21,160 nucleotides of DNA from Prevotella sp. (GCA_017442765.1 JAFRZC010000218.1:1-21160), one strand, 5' to 3'; positions 1 through 7,429 are shown, numbered from the stretch's first letter. Numbers and translations: made by a program. Notes: generated from the letters alone by a model not told the origin.

Positions 1-173
1 TCTTCCGCCAAAGCATCGGGCGAACCGACTTCAAGGGCGGCTCCATGATGCAGATTATACAGAGTCTGCGGCGCATCGCGCAACTCAGCGACGACACCAG
101 CGTGCTGCCCGGCCACGGCCCTGCCACAACCATCGGCGAGGAGCTCGCCCACAATCCCTACCTCGAACGATGA
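1..173 (+). CDS. MBL-fold metallo-hydrolase, C-terminal end (partial)
   Basis: Only the last 56 codons are in the window; the reading frame is open from the left edge and stops with TGA at 171-173. The visible peptide contains [11 protein letters not shown], then [13 protein letters not shown], and ends in NPYLER. The PGHGP motif, with its zinc-ligand His, followed by a TTIGEE helix and a terminal NPY, is the standard end of small glyoxalase II-like metallo-beta-lactamase-fold hydrolases. These usually hydrolyse thioesters such as hydroxyacyl-glutathione analogues in the cytoplasm, but the substrate cannot be read from this fragment. The stop overlaps the ruvC start (ATGA, 4 nt), which suggests translational coupling and one transcript. 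Confidence 0.85.
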   Translation, partial: FRQSIGRTDFKGGSMMQIIQSLRRIAQLSDDTSVLPGHGPATTIGEELAHNPYLER

Positions 174-724
174 AGCCAGAGAAAGTTATCCTCGGCATCG
201 ACCCGGGCACCAACGTCATGGGCTACGGAGTCATCCGTGCCGTAGGCAACAAAGCCGAGATGGTGGCCATGGGTGTCATCGACCTGCGGCGGCAGACCGA
301 CCCCTATCTGCGCCTCGGACACATCTTCGAGCGCGTCACGGGTATCATCGAAGCCTACCTGCCCGACGAGATGGCTGTCGAGGCACCCTTCTTCGGAAAA
401 AACGTACAGTCGATGCTCAAGCTCGGACGAGCTCAGGGCGTGGCCATCGCCGCCGCCATCCACCGCGACATCCCCATCCACGAATACGCGCCGCTGAAAA
501 TCAAGATGGCCATCACCGGCAACGGCAGCGCGTCGAAGCAGCAGGTGGCCGCGATGCTCCAGCGGCTGCTCAACCTGCAGAAAGAAGAGATGCCCAAGTT
601 CATGGATGCCACCGATGCCCTTGGCGCGGCCTACTGCCATTTCATGCAGATGAGTCGCCCCGAGACCGAGGGTCCCCACTATCGCAGCTGGAAGGATCTT
701 GCACGGAAACAAGGCAAGATCTGA
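170..724 (+). CDS. ruvC: Crossover junction endodeoxyribonuclease RuvC
   Basis: RuvC resolves Holliday junctions with RuvAB during recombinational repair by symmetric nicking of the four-way junction in the cytoplasm. The 184-aa product is of normal length. It opens with [15 protein letters not shown], where D11 is the first metal ligand. MAVEAPFF supplies E71, and [12 protein letters not shown] supplies D146 and D149. These match the four acidic catalytic residues of the family (D7, E66, D138 and D141 in E. coli). The LGRAQGVA segment is also typical. The ATG at 170 is chosen because the family motif starts about ten residues later and because it overlaps the upstream stop as ATGA. The gene is followed directly by a hairpin and an AT-rich palindromic repeat array. 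No ruvA or ruvB is nearby. Confidence 0.96.
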   Translation: MKPEKVILGIDPGTNVMGYGVIRAVGNKAEMVAMGVIDLRRQTDPYLRLGHIFERVTGIIEAYLPDEMAVEAPFFGKNVQSMLKLGRAQGVAIAAAIHRDIPIHEYAPLKIKMAITGNGSASKQQVAAMLQRLLNLQKEEMPKFMDATDALGAAYCHFMQMSRPETEGPHYRSWKDLARKQGKI

Positions 725-756
725 CCCCGTTTTACTCATTCCTGACCCTTTAAAAA

Positions 757-797
757 GTGAAAGACCAGCCTTCGTAACACGAAAGCTGGTCTTTCAC
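757..797. terminator. Strong hairpin after ruvC
   Basis: GTGAAAGACCAGC at 757-769 pairs perfectly with GCTGGTCTTTCAC at 785-797. After one C/A mismatch the stem continues with TTCG/CGAA around a TAACA loop. The hairpin starts 33 nt after the ruvC stop and runs straight into the AT-rich repeat array, so it probably ends the ruvC transcript. It lacks a clean T-run, so it may act together with the array. Confidence 0.6.
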
Positions 798-800
798 AAA

Positions 801-885
801 GTAATATAATATATATTACTGAGTAAAATAATATATATTACTCAGTAAAATAATATATATTACCGAGTAATATAATATATATTAC
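801..885. repeat. Four tandem 22-bp AT-rich palindromic units (copy 1)
   Basis: Four units start at 801, 823, 845 and 867. Each is a 19-nt near-palindrome, GTAATATAATATATATTAC or a variant with GTAAAATA. Eight-base arms flank a central ATA. The 3-nt connectors are TGA, TCA and CGA. The array lies between ruvC and the TonB-dependent receptor gene, which converge, and has a longer hairpin on each side. A second array at 8722-8806 has the same unit in reverse complement, also between convergent genes. The units are too short and too uniform for CRISPR. Confidence 0.9.
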
Positions 886-894
886 TTTATGAAG

Positions 895-923
895 CCTTAG
901 CTTTCGCATCACAAAAGCTAAGG
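895..923. terminator. Hairpin after the TonB-dependent receptor gene
   Basis: CCTTAGCTTT at 895-904 pairs perfectly with AAAGCTAAGG at 914-923 around a 9-nt loop. Read on the minus strand it starts 9 nt past the receptor stop codon and leads into the AT-rich array. It mirrors the hairpin on the ruvC side, so the gap looks like a two-way terminator. Confidence 0.5.
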
Positions 924-932
924 TTCCGCAAG

Positions 933-3287
933 CTAAAAGTGTATGCTCAGGTCGATGCCTGCCTGAATGGGGCGGCCGCGCTGGGCAAAGGTGAGGGTCT
1001 CTCCCGTGGCGGCATTCTGCACGGCGAAGGTGTTGTAGCGCGTGTCGGTGAGGTTGCGTGCCCACAGGCTCACGCGCAGTCCGCTCAGCTCCACGTCGGC
1101 ATGTGCGCCGAGCAGGGCATAGAACTTCTGGGCATAGGTGTTGGCCTCGTCCCAGTAGGTTTTTCCCTGTCCGCTGACGTTCGCCCCCACGACAAGGGCT
1201 GCCGTGCCGAGAGGCAGGCGATAGTCGGCCATGGCCGAGAAAGTGTGCTGCGGCACGTAGGGCACATGGTTGTCGGCATAGTCGGTGTCGTCGTCGGTCT
1301 TGTAGTCCTTGAACTGTGCGTGGGTATAGGCATAGGTTGCTCCCCACGTCAGCCGGTTGCCGAGGGCGTGGCCGCGCAGGGCAGCCTCTATGCCGCAGCT
1401 GAAGCTCTTGCCGGCGTTCACCATCATGCGCCCGTAGCCGAAGTTCGGGGTCATCACGGAGAGCTGCTGGTTGCGCACCTGCATATAATAGGTGGAGAGG
1501 TCGAGCTGCACGGTACGGCCGAACAGGTTGAGATGGGCGCCGAGCTCATAGTTCCACGACGTCTCGGGCTTATAGGCGATGGCCTCGCGCACGTCGGCGT
1601 AGGCCGCGTCGTCGTGGTCCAGCTCAATGTCGCCGCGCGCGGTCTGTGCGCTGGCCTGCAACTCGGTCTGCAGGATGTCGCTGAACATCTGAATGTTGTA
1701 GCCGCCGGCGCGATAGCCTTTGCTGACGACGGCATAGACGTTGCTGCCATGTTGGTCAATCCTCCAGGTGAGCCCCAGCTTGGGCAGCAGCTGGTTGAAG
1801 TGGTCGTGCTCATGACGGCGCAGGGCGGAGACGACGGATGCCTGAACCGCGGTACCCATCACCGACTCGTCCAGCGTGGTACGCGCCGAGGTGTCGTAGT
1901 CGATGGCCACGTGGCTATAGTCGTAGCGCAGGCCGAGGGTGGCGGTGAGGCGGGGGGTGATGTCGAGGTTCGACTCATGGTAAAGGCCGAGGTTCTGCTG
2001 GGGTGTGCGGAACCGTCCGGGGATGGGGTCGATGGTCATGTCGATACGGCAGCCGCCCCGGGCCTGTATCATGGCGGCTACGGCTTCGACGGGCAGGCCC
2101 GTGCGGGCAGCCATCGCGTTGAGCATCCCGTAGTAGGCATAGTCGGTGATGGTCTTCGAGAGAAAACGGTTCATCTCGTCGTGGAAGACCACCGGTGCGT
2201 CGGTGGCAAGGCCAAGCGTGGAGAAGAATGCACCGGTGGTCCAGTGCCAGATGCCGTCGGTGCGGCTCTTCAGCGTGAGCTCCTGCGTGAGAGAGTTTTG
2301 CCGCTGGCGCTGCGTCATGTGCATGTAGTCGCCGGCGGTGTAGTCGATGTCCATGAGCATGTAGTCGCGCAGATATTGGTACGACGTGACCGAGTGGAGA
2401 TCGACGTGCGGCAGATGCCAGGCCAGGCTCAGCCCCATGTTGAGGAGGTTGCGCCGGTAGTTGCCCTGGCGGTTGCTCTCGGGTGCGGGTGTGCGGCCCG
2501 TCGCCATGTCGAGCAACCCATAGGGGAAGGCGTTTTGCCGCACATATTGATAGTCGGCCACATAGCTGATGTCGAGACGGTCTGTCGGACGGAGCACAAG
2601 CCGCAGCTTTCCGCCGGCCTCGTCGCTACGGTCGGCACGGTCGCCCGTGGTGGCATTGCGGAAAAAGCCGTTCCCGCCGCCATAGAAGCCGGCAAGCGAG
2701 AAGGCGGCGCGGTCGGTCAGCTTCCGGTAGTGAGCTACCTCGGCATTGCGATGGAAGCGGGTGCCGACAGAGAGTGTCAGGTCGGTGCCCTGATAGGTCA
2801 TCGGGTTGCGCGAATAGAGGCGCACCAGACCGCCCTCGGTGTTCTGACCGTAGAGCGTGCCCTGCGGACCGCGAAGGACATCGACACGGTCGATGGCATA
2901 GGTATGGGTGTTGAACGCGCTCTTCGTCATCAACGGAATATCATCGACATAGACGGCGACAGCCGGGTTGTTCACCCGCGAACCGATACCGCGCACATAG
3001 ACCGAGGAGGTGTAGCGCGACCCGTAGTCGGGCATCACAAACGAAGGCACATAGGCCGACAGCGAGCGCAGGTCGTGAACGCCAAGGCGGCTCATGTCGG
3101 CGGCAGAGACCATCGTCGAGCTGACTGGCTGCTGCCGAAGACGGAAACTCTCTTTCGGCTGTGAGATGACAACCACCTCGTCGAGGTCATAGACACGCGA
3201 TGTGTCCGACAGCTCGGGCGTTCCGACATTTGCCCCGGCAACGGCGGCAGCCAGAACACCAAAAACAAACAAAACAATTCTCTTCAT
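933..3287 (-). CDS. TonB-dependent outer-membrane receptor
   Basis: The 784-aa product is a ligand-gated outer-membrane channel energised by TonB-ExbBD. A signal peptide (about residues 1-19) is followed by a TonB-box-like stretch DLDEVVVIS (34-42). A plug domain follows at about 50-165, with VYVRGIGSR, VYVDDIP and DVLRGPQGTLYGQNTEGG. The rest is a long beta-barrel with alternating aromatic strands, ending in GIDLSIHF with the terminal Phe expected for BAM-dependent insertion. There is no N-terminal carboxypeptidase-regulatory-like domain and no SusD partner, so it is not a standard SusC. The plug resembles the siderophore/cobalamin/iron-complex receptor class. The substrate is unknown: no Fur-like box or transport gene lies beside it. 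It stands alone on its strand, with its own promoter at 3310-3340. Confidence 0.92.
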   Translation of the reverse strand: MKRIVLFVFGVLAAAVAGANVGTPELSDTSRVYDLDEVVVISQPKESFRLRQQPVSSTMVSAADMSRLGVHDLRSLSAYVPSFVMPDYGSRYTSSVYVRGIGSRVNNPAVAVYVDDIPLMTKSAFNTHTYAIDRVDVLRGPQGTLYGQNTEGGLVRLYSRNPMTYQGTDLTLSVGTRFHRNAEVAHYRKLTDRAAFSLAGFYGGGNGFFRNATTGDRADRSDEAGGKLRLVLRPTDRLDISYVADYQYVRQNAFPYGLLDMATGRTPAPESNRQGNYRRNLLNMGLSLAWHLPHVDLHSVTSYQYLRDYMLMDIDYTAGDYMHMTQRQRQNSLTQELTLKSRTDGIWHWTTGAFFSTLGLATDAPVVFHDEMNRFLSKTITDYAYYGMLNAMAARTGLPVEAVAAMIQARGGCRIDMTIDPIPGRFRTPQQNLGLYHESNLDITPRLTATLGLRYDYSHVAIDYDTSARTTLDESVMGTAVQASVVSALRRHEHDHFNQLLPKLGLTWRIDQHGSNVYAVVSKGYRAGGYNIQMFSDILQTELQASAQTARGDIELDHDDAAYADVREAIAYKPETSWNYELGAHLNLFGRTVQLDLSTYYMQVRNQQLSVMTPNFGYGRMMVNAGKSFSCGIEAALRGHALGNRLTWGATYAYTHAQFKDYKTDDDTDYADNHVPYVPQHTFSAMADYRLPLGTAALVVGANVSGQGKTYWDEANTYAQKFYALLGAHADVELSGLRVSLWARNLTDTRYNTFAVQNAATGETLTFAQRGRPIQAGIDLSIHF

Positions 3288-3309
3288 GTCACTTTCTTAA
3301 ATTTTGGTG

Positions 3310-3340
3310 CAAAGATATAAAGAACATTCCTTATCCGCAA
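3310..3340 (-). promoter_or_regulatory. Bacteroidetes -33/-7 promoter for the TonB-dependent receptor
   Basis: On the minus strand the -7 box TATCTTTG covers 3317-3310 and a TTG covers 3340-3338, separated by 20 nt. This fits the TTTG / TAnnTTTG consensus of the Bacteroidetes primary sigma factor. The start codon lies 22 nt downstream of the box. Confidence 0.75.
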
Positions 3341-3367
3341 TCCTCATTTATAAGGAACTGCCAAAAA

Positions 3368-3383
3368 TGGCACGCTTTTTGCA
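3368..3383 (+). promoter_or_regulatory. Sigma-54 (RpoN) -24/-12 promoter of htpG
   Basis: TGGCACG at 3368-3374 and TTGCA at 3379-3383, separated by four bases, match the RpoN consensus TGGCACG-N4-TTGCW exactly. The motif is on the coding strand, 35 nt before the htpG ATG, which leaves a leader of roughly 25 nt. No TAnnTTTG box is visible in front of htpG. The -24 element is also the right half of a small palindrome, GCCA-AAAA-TGGC at 3360-3371. Transcription from it would need an enhancer-binding AAA+ activator, not encoded in this window. Confidence 0.72.
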
Positions 3384-3418
3384 TTAACCCCTTCGGAATC
3401 TAAAAAATTAACAACAAT

Positions 3419-5524
3419 ATGCAAAAAGGTAACATCGGGGTTACAACCGAGAACATCTTCCCCGTCATCAAAAAGTTTCTCTACAGCGATCACGAGATTT
3501 TCCTTCGCGAAATGGTCAGCAATGCCGTCGACGCCACACAGAAGCTGAAGACCCTCAAGGAAAAGGGCGACTTCACCGGCGAACTGGGCGACCTCACCAT
3601 CCACATCAGCCTCGACGAAAAGGCTGGGACGCTCACCATCAGCGACCGAGGCATAGGCATGACAGCCGAGGAAATCGACAAGTACATCAACCAGATTGCC
3701 TTCTCGGGCGTCAGCGACTTCCTCGAGAAATACAAAGACAATGCCAACAACATCATCGGACACTTCGGACTCGGATTCTACTCCGCCTTCATGGTCTCGA
3801 AGAAGGTGGAAATCGTAACCCGAAGCTATCGCGACGACGCCAAAGCCGTGAAGTGGACCTGCGACGGGTCGCCTGAATACACCATCGAGGAAACCGAAAA
3901 AGACGACCGCGGCTCACACATTATATTATATATAGACGACGACTGCAAGGAATATCTGGAAAAAGCAAAGATTGAATCACTGCTGCAGAAATACTGCAAG
4001 TTCCTCGCCGTGCCCGTCGCATTCGGGAAGAAGCAAGAGTGGAAAGACGGAAAGATGCAGGACACCGACCAGGACAACATCATCAACAACGTTGAGCCCC
4101 TGTGGACCAAGACACCGTCGACACTGAAAGACGAAGACTACAAGCAGTTCTACCGTACACTCTACCCCATGCAGGACGAACCGCTCTTCTGGATTCACCT
4201 CAACGTCGACTACCCCTTCAACCTCACCGGCATTCTCTACTTCCCACGCATTCACTCAAACATCGACCTGCAAAAAGGCAAGATACAGCTCTACTGCAAC
4301 CAGGTCTTCGTCACCGACCAGGTCGACGGCATCGTGCCCGAGTTCCTCACACTGCTCCACGGCGTCATCGACTCACCCGACATCCCGCTCAACGTCAGCC
4401 GCAGCTATCTGCAGAGCGACGCCAACGTGAAGAAAATCTCCACCTACATCACCAAGAAAGTGGCCGACCGGCTCAACAGCATCTTCAAGGAAGACCGTAA
4501 GCAATATGAAGAGAAATGGGACGACCTCAAGCTCTTCATCCACTACGGCATGCTCTCGCAAGACGACTTCTACGACCGTGCCAAAGACTTCGCCCTGTTC
4601 AAAGACGTCGACGGAAAATTCTTCACCTACGACGAATATCAGACACTCATCAAGGACAACCAGACCGACAAGGACAAGCGACTCATCTACCTCTACGCCA
4701 ACGACCGCGACGCCGAGTACACCTACATCCAGGCCGCACGCGAAAAAGGATACTCCGTACTCCTCTTCGACGGACAACTCGACACGCCCCTCGCCTCTAT
4801 GTTCGAACAGAAACTGGCAGACGGCAAGGATGACGGGGCCATCTCCTTCGTCCGCGTAGACAGCGACACCATCGACCGCATCATCCGCAAGGAAGACGAG
4901 CGGAAAGTAGAACTCTCCGACGACGAGCGCGACATGCTCACCGAGACTTTCCGCTCGCAACTGCCGAAAATGGAAAAGACCGAGTTCCACGTCGAAGTGC
5001 AGCCCATGGGCGAGAAGACTCGCCCCGTCGTCATCACACAGAGCGAATACATGCGACGCATGAAAGACATGTCGCGCTACCAGAGCGGCATGGCCTTCTA
5101 CGGACAGATGCCCGACATGTACAACCTCGTGCTCAACACCGACCACCCGCTCACGAAGAGCATTGTTAAGGGATTCGCCACTCCTCCCTCGGGAGGGGAA
5201 GAGAGTGGGGTCTCTCTCTCATCCCTCATCTCTCATCCCTCATCCGAGATAAAGGGTCTCGACGCACGCCTCGCCGCCCTGCGCCAGCAGAAGGAAAAGG
5301 CCACCGACGAGGAGAAGAAAACCATCGACGAAACCATCAGCGAGACAGAGAAACAACTCCAGGAGCAGAAAGACAAGAAGCAGGCCCTCATCGCCGACAA
5401 CGCCAAGGACAACGCCGTCGTCCACCAGCTCATCGACCTTGCCCTGTTGCAAAATGGTCTGCTGCGCGGCGAGGCCCTCGACCGCTTCCTCCAACGCTCC
5501 GTCGAACTTATCAAGACAGAGTAA
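3419..5524 (+). CDS. htpG: Molecular chaperone HtpG (bacterial Hsp90)
   Basis: HtpG is the cytosolic Hsp90 dimer, an ATP-driven chaperone that remodels client proteins. The 701-aa product has the GHKL ATPase motifs in order: EMVSNAVDATQKL (E31 and N35 for catalysis and Mg binding), SDRGIGM (D76 for adenine binding) and IGHFGLGFYS (lid glycines, 113-122). The middle domain contains HSNIDLQKGKIQLYCNQVFV and PLNVSRSYLQ. The C-terminal dimerisation part ends in VVHQLIDLALLQNGLLRGEALDRFLQRSVELI. Between the ordinary segment LTKSIVKGF and the coiled-coil-like KGLDARLAALRQQKEKA lies a stretch, about residues 587-610 (ATPPSGGEESG, then SLISHPSSE), that does not look like HtpG. It is encoded by a GC hairpin repeat plus a 14-bp direct repeat. 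The reading frame is intact. Expression probably starts from the sigma-54 promoter, and a terminator follows. Confidence 0.96.
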   Translation: MQKGNIGVTTENIFPVIKKFLYSDHEIFLREMVSNAVDATQKLKTLKEKGDFTGELGDLTIHISLDEKAGTLTISDRGIGMTAEEIDKYINQIAFSGVSDFLEKYKDNANNIIGHFGLGFYSAFMVSKKVEIVTRSYRDDAKAVKWTCDGSPEYTIEETEKDDRGSHIILYIDDDCKEYLEKAKIESLLQKYCKFLAVPVAFGKKQEWKDGKMQDTDQDNIINNVEPLWTKTPSTLKDEDYKQFYRTLYPMQDEPLFWIHLNVDYPFNLTGILYFPRIHSNIDLQKGKIQLYCNQVFVTDQVDGIVPEFLTLLHGVIDSPDIPLNVSRSYLQSDANVKKISTYITKKVADRLNSIFKEDRKQYEEKWDDLKLFIHYGMLSQDDFYDRAKDFALFKDVDGKFFTYDEYQTLIKDNQTDKDKRLIYLYANDRDAEYTYIQAAREKGYSVLLFDGQLDTPLASMFEQKLADGKDDGAISFVRVDSDTIDRIIRKEDERKVELSDDERDMLTETFRSQLPKMEKTEFHVEVQPMGEKTRPVVITQSEYMRRMKDMSRYQSGMAFYGQMPDMYNLVLNTDHPLTKSIVKGFATPPSGGEESGVSLSSLISHPSSEIKGLDARLAALRQQKEKATDEEKKTIDETISETEKQLQEQKDKKQALIADNAKDNAVVHQLIDLALLQNGLLRGEALDRFLQRSVELIKTE
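5181..5244 (+). repeat. GC-rich hairpin repeat plus 14-bp direct repeat, in frame inside htpG
   Basis: CTCCTCCCTCGGGAGGGG at 5181-5198 forms a hairpin core and is followed by GAGAGTGGGG. Next come two perfect copies of TCTCATCCCTCATC, at 5217-5230 and 5231-5244. The hairpin core resembles GC hairpins at 10066-10100, 16384-16464 and 19570-19588. The segment adds about 24 codons without breaking the frame. Confidence 0.7.
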
Positions 5525-5560
5525 CAGGGCAAAGACAGATTAACAAAATAACAAAGTAAA

Positions 5561-5615
5561 GGCAGATTGACATAGGAGCATAATAGAAAATGCGATTTTG
5601 TCAATCTGTCTTTTT
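5561..5615 (+). terminator. Rho-independent terminator of htpG
   Basis: GGCAGATTGAC at 5561-5571 pairs with GTCAATCTGTC at 5600-5610 (one G-T wobble) and is followed at once by TTTTTGTTTTT. A small inner GCAT/ATGC stem sits in the loop. It lies 36 nt after the htpG stop. Confidence 0.75.
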
Positions 5616-5648
5616 GTTTTTATGTTATTGTGTCTTTATTATCCCTTA

Positions 5649-5660
5649 TGTCATTCTGTC
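5649..5660. repeat. TGTCATT heptad repeat, copy near higBA (left)
   Basis: CCTTATGTCATTCTGTC ends at 5660. It belongs to a loose 7-bp-period repeat of the form TGTCnTT that extends back to about 5600 through TTTTGTCAATCTGTC and TTATTGTGTC. Related copies lie at 6413-6492 and, inverted, at 8630-8649. Confidence 0.55.
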
Positions 5661-5689
5661 AAGAAAATTCATTTTTCCAGAAAAATGTT

Positions 5690-5719
5690 TGGAATTTCAG
5701 AAACAAATGACTATCTTTG
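5690..5719 (+). promoter_or_regulatory. -33/-7 promoter of the higBA pair
   Basis: The -7 box TATCTTTG covers 5712-5719 and TTG covers 5689-5691, within GTTTGG, about 20 nt upstream. Because the box ends only 18 nt before the ATG at 5738, the in-frame TTG at 5717 lies inside the promoter and cannot be the start. The same layout, AAAAATGTTTGGA followed by TATCTTTG, recurs before the gene at 6686. Confidence 0.75.
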
Positions 5720-5737
5720 CACAAAGTTTATGAATCT

Positions 5738-6034
5738 ATGAGAATAGTCGCAAAAAGTACACTCACCAATTATTATGCCCAAAACCCTCAGGCAAAGACG
5801 GCTTTGGAGGATTGGTATGAAAAGACAAAGAAAGCCGAATGGACGTGCTTTGCCGATATAAAGAAGACTTTTAACTCCGTTGACAGCGTTGGGAACAAGC
5901 GATATGTCTTCAATATCAAAGGAAATGACTATCGGTTAATTGTCATCATTCTCTTCACACCGCAAAGAGTGTACATCCGCTTTGTGGGCACACATGCCGA
6001 ATACGACAAGATTACAAACATACAAAACATATAA
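5738..6034 (+). CDS. higB: HigB-type mRNA interferase toxin
   Basis: The product is a 98-aa RelE-superfamily toxin of the HigB_toxin kind, which cleaves mRNA on the ribosome. It starts MRIVAKSTLTNYYAQNPQ, as is typical of this family, and continues with ALEDWYEKTKKAEW, then ADIKKTFNSVDSV, NKRYVFNIKGNDYRLIV and RVYIRFVGTHAEYDKI. The YVFNIKGNDYRLI strand and the FVGTHAEYDKI end are diagnostic. The ATG at 5738 is preferred over an upstream in-frame TTG at 5717, which lies within the -7 promoter box. The antitoxin gene follows after 3 nt, in the toxin-first order usual for higBA. Function is inferred from family resemblance and context. Confidence 0.88.
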   Translation: MRIVAKSTLTNYYAQNPQAKTALEDWYEKTKKAEWTCFADIKKTFNSVDSVGNKRYVFNIKGNDYRLIVIILFTPQRVYIRFVGTHAEYDKITNIQNI

Positions 6035-6037
6035 GTC

Positions 6038-6403
6038 ATGGCAAAGATTAAGAACGAGCAGGAATACAGGAAACTCCTTGAACGCATCGACCAACTCTTG
6101 GAAGTCGTAAACGACGACACACCAACCAACGACATCAACTTCATCGAATTGAATTTGATTTCCGATTTGGTGGAAGAATACGAAGACATCCGCTATCCCA
6201 TCGGCAAACCATCACTTGTTGATGTCATCAAGCTACGGCTTTACGAGACGGGGATCACGCAGAGCAAACTGGCAGAAATGCTCGGCATCAGCCCCTCACG
6301 AGTCAGTGAGTTGTTGAACGGGAAATCTGAGCCAACACTGAAAATCGGACGTGAACTCTGTCGGCAGCTTGACATCAATCCGTCGGTTGTCTTAGGAGTA
6401 TAG
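6038..6403 (+). CDS. higA: HigA-type antitoxin, XRE-family HTH
   Basis: This 121-aa protein should neutralise the upstream HigB-like toxin and repress the shared promoter. The N-terminal half is a helical, acidic region (LLERIDQLLEVV, then NLISDLVEEYEDIRYPIG) likely to bind the toxin. The C-terminal half is a Cro/CI-type helix-turn-helix, GITQSKLAEMLGISPSRVSELLNGK, about residues 72-96. The start is 3 nt after the toxin stop, so the two genes are co-transcribed and probably translationally coupled. Operator sites are expected near 5685-5740, but I see no clear palindrome there. No terminator hairpin is evident after the stop; a TGTCATT heptad repeat follows instead. Confidence 0.87.
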   Translation: MAKIKNEQEYRKLLERIDQLLEVVNDDTPTNDINFIELNLISDLVEEYEDIRYPIGKPSLVDVIKLRLYETGITQSKLAEMLGISPSRVSELLNGKSEPTLKIGRELCRQLDINPSVVLGV

Positions 6404-6412
6404 TTTTTTATC

Positions 6413-6492
6413 TGTCATTGTGTCATTGTGTCGGAAATAGAAAACATGTCCTTATGTCATTTTGTCGAAAAAAAAAGTCTGTCATTCTGTTG
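6413..6492. repeat. TGTCATT heptad repeat cluster after higA
   Basis: TGTCATTGTGTCATTGTGTC (6413-6432) is nearly perfect with a 7-8 bp period. TGTCCTTATGTCATTTTGTC (6447-6466) and TGTCATTCTGTTG (about 6479-6492) follow. The middle copy matches the reverse complement of 8630-8649 at 18 of 20 positions. I see no coding potential here. Confidence 0.6.
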
Positions 6493-6561
6493 AAAACTCA
6501 CCGTTATTCTCTCGAAAAATAAAAAAAATGCACTTTTTTTGAAAAAAAAACTCAAAAATGT

Positions 6562-6591
6562 TTGGAGATTAAAAAAATATGCCTATCTTTG
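6562..6591 (+). promoter_or_regulatory. -33/-7 promoter of the cohesin-like/dockerin unit
   Basis: The -7 box TATCTTTG covers 6584-6591 and TTG covers 6562-6564, with a 19-nt spacer. The leader is long (about 85 nt) and very A/T-rich, ending in repeated AATTAAAAATT before the ATG. Such unstructured A-rich leaders go with strong translation in Bacteroidetes. Confidence 0.75.
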
Positions 6592-6685
6592 TACCAAAAT
6601 TTGAAGGATTGTGTCAAAACAGCTAAAGAAAACAGATTAAAACATTAACATTATTAATATTAATAACAATTAAAAATTAAAAATT

Positions 6686-7429
6686 ATGAAAAAAGTATTT
6701 TTACTCTTTGCAGTTGCTGCTTTTAGCTTGAGTAGCATGGCTCAAATTGAAAAAGATGGTTACAAACTCGCTGTAACCCTTGAAAACCCAGCAGAAGGCT
6801 CTAGCATCCTCCCCGTCATTGTTGAGCTGACTCAGCCCGTAGACGAAAGTACATATGGTTGGGGATTCCAGATTGATTTCCCCGGCTTCGAAGGAAAGAG
6901 TGCTGCTGATGTTATCGCTACCAATGCATTTGCTGGTGCAAAAGTACAAAAAGGCAAGCCCAAGTTTAGTGTTGATGATGCTACCGTTTGGACAGATCGT
7001 GCTAAAAGTAGCTTAGCTAATATCGCTTTTGCTACAGCTGATGCCAATAATATCGGCAAGCTTATCTGCAACTGGGGAAACAACAGTGATCCTGTTACTG
7101 GTATGTCAGGTGAAGTATTCCGCATTAACTACAACACCGAGTATCTCGCTGACGGTGAGTATACTATTACTATTGGTGGCCCGAATGGCGGTGAAGCAAA
7201 ACTCATCTATTATGATGATGAAGCAGAATCGAACGTAGTTATTGCTGAAAGTGCTACTTATACCGTTAAATTCAAGAAGGAAGATGGTAAGGTTTCAGGC
7301 GTAAATCGTGTAGTTGTTGATGATGAAAACGAGAAGCAGGAAATTTACAACGTACAGGGTATGAAGATTCGTCAGACTGTTCCCGGCCGTCTCTACATCG
7401 TTAACGGAAAGAAAGTTATTGCTCAATAA
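6686..7429 (+). CDS. Secreted cohesin-like beta-sandwich protein with C-terminal sorting-type tail
   Basis: The product is a 247-aa exported protein of unproven function. A clear signal peptide (MKKVFLLFAVAAFSLSSMA, cleaved before Q20) is followed by one domain at about 24-196. Its alternating hydrophobic strands (YKLAVTLENP, ILPVIVELTQP, GWGFQIDFPGF, GEVFRINYN, DGEYTITIGG, ATYTVKFK) resemble cohesin-type beta-sandwiches. The last 40 residues, with IYNVQGMKIRQ then GRLYIVNGKKVIAQ, match the YNLQG...NGKK tail common on exported Prevotella proteins and related to type IX secretion tails. The next gene encodes a dockerin-repeat protein, which supports a binding pair. Codon use is visibly richer in A/T third positions (GCT, GTT, GAA) than in flanking genes. 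The cohesin call rests on strand pattern and context only; it could be another Ig-like fold. Confidence 0.6.
   Translation: MKKVFLLFAVAAFSLSSMAQIEKDGYKLAVTLENPAEGSSILPVIVELTQPVDESTYGWGFQIDFPGFEGKSAADVIATNAFAGAKVQKGKPKFSVDDATVWTDRAKSSLANIAFATADANNIGKLICNWGNNSDPVTGMSGEVFRINYNTEYLADGEYTITIGGPNGGEAKLIYYDDEAESNVVIAESATYTVKFKKEDGKVSGVNRVVVDDENEKQEIYNVQGMKIRQTVPGRLYIVNGKKVIAQ

Noticed and set aside
801..885. CRISPR array
   Set aside because: The spacers would be only 3 nt and the units are AT palindromes; no cas genes are present.
939..3164. 741-codon open frame on the plus strand opposite the TonB-dependent receptor
   Set aside because: It is an antisense shadow of a GC-rich gene; its translation is low-complexity His/Val/Gly-rich with no recognisable domain, while the minus frame is a full receptor.
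933..3287. SusC-type polysaccharide receptor
   Set aside because: There is no N-terminal carboxypeptidase-regulatory-like domain and no SusD gene beside it.
5717..5737. Upstream TTG start for the HigB-like toxin
   Set aside because: The TTG is part of the TATCTTTG promoter box, so it would not be in the transcript.
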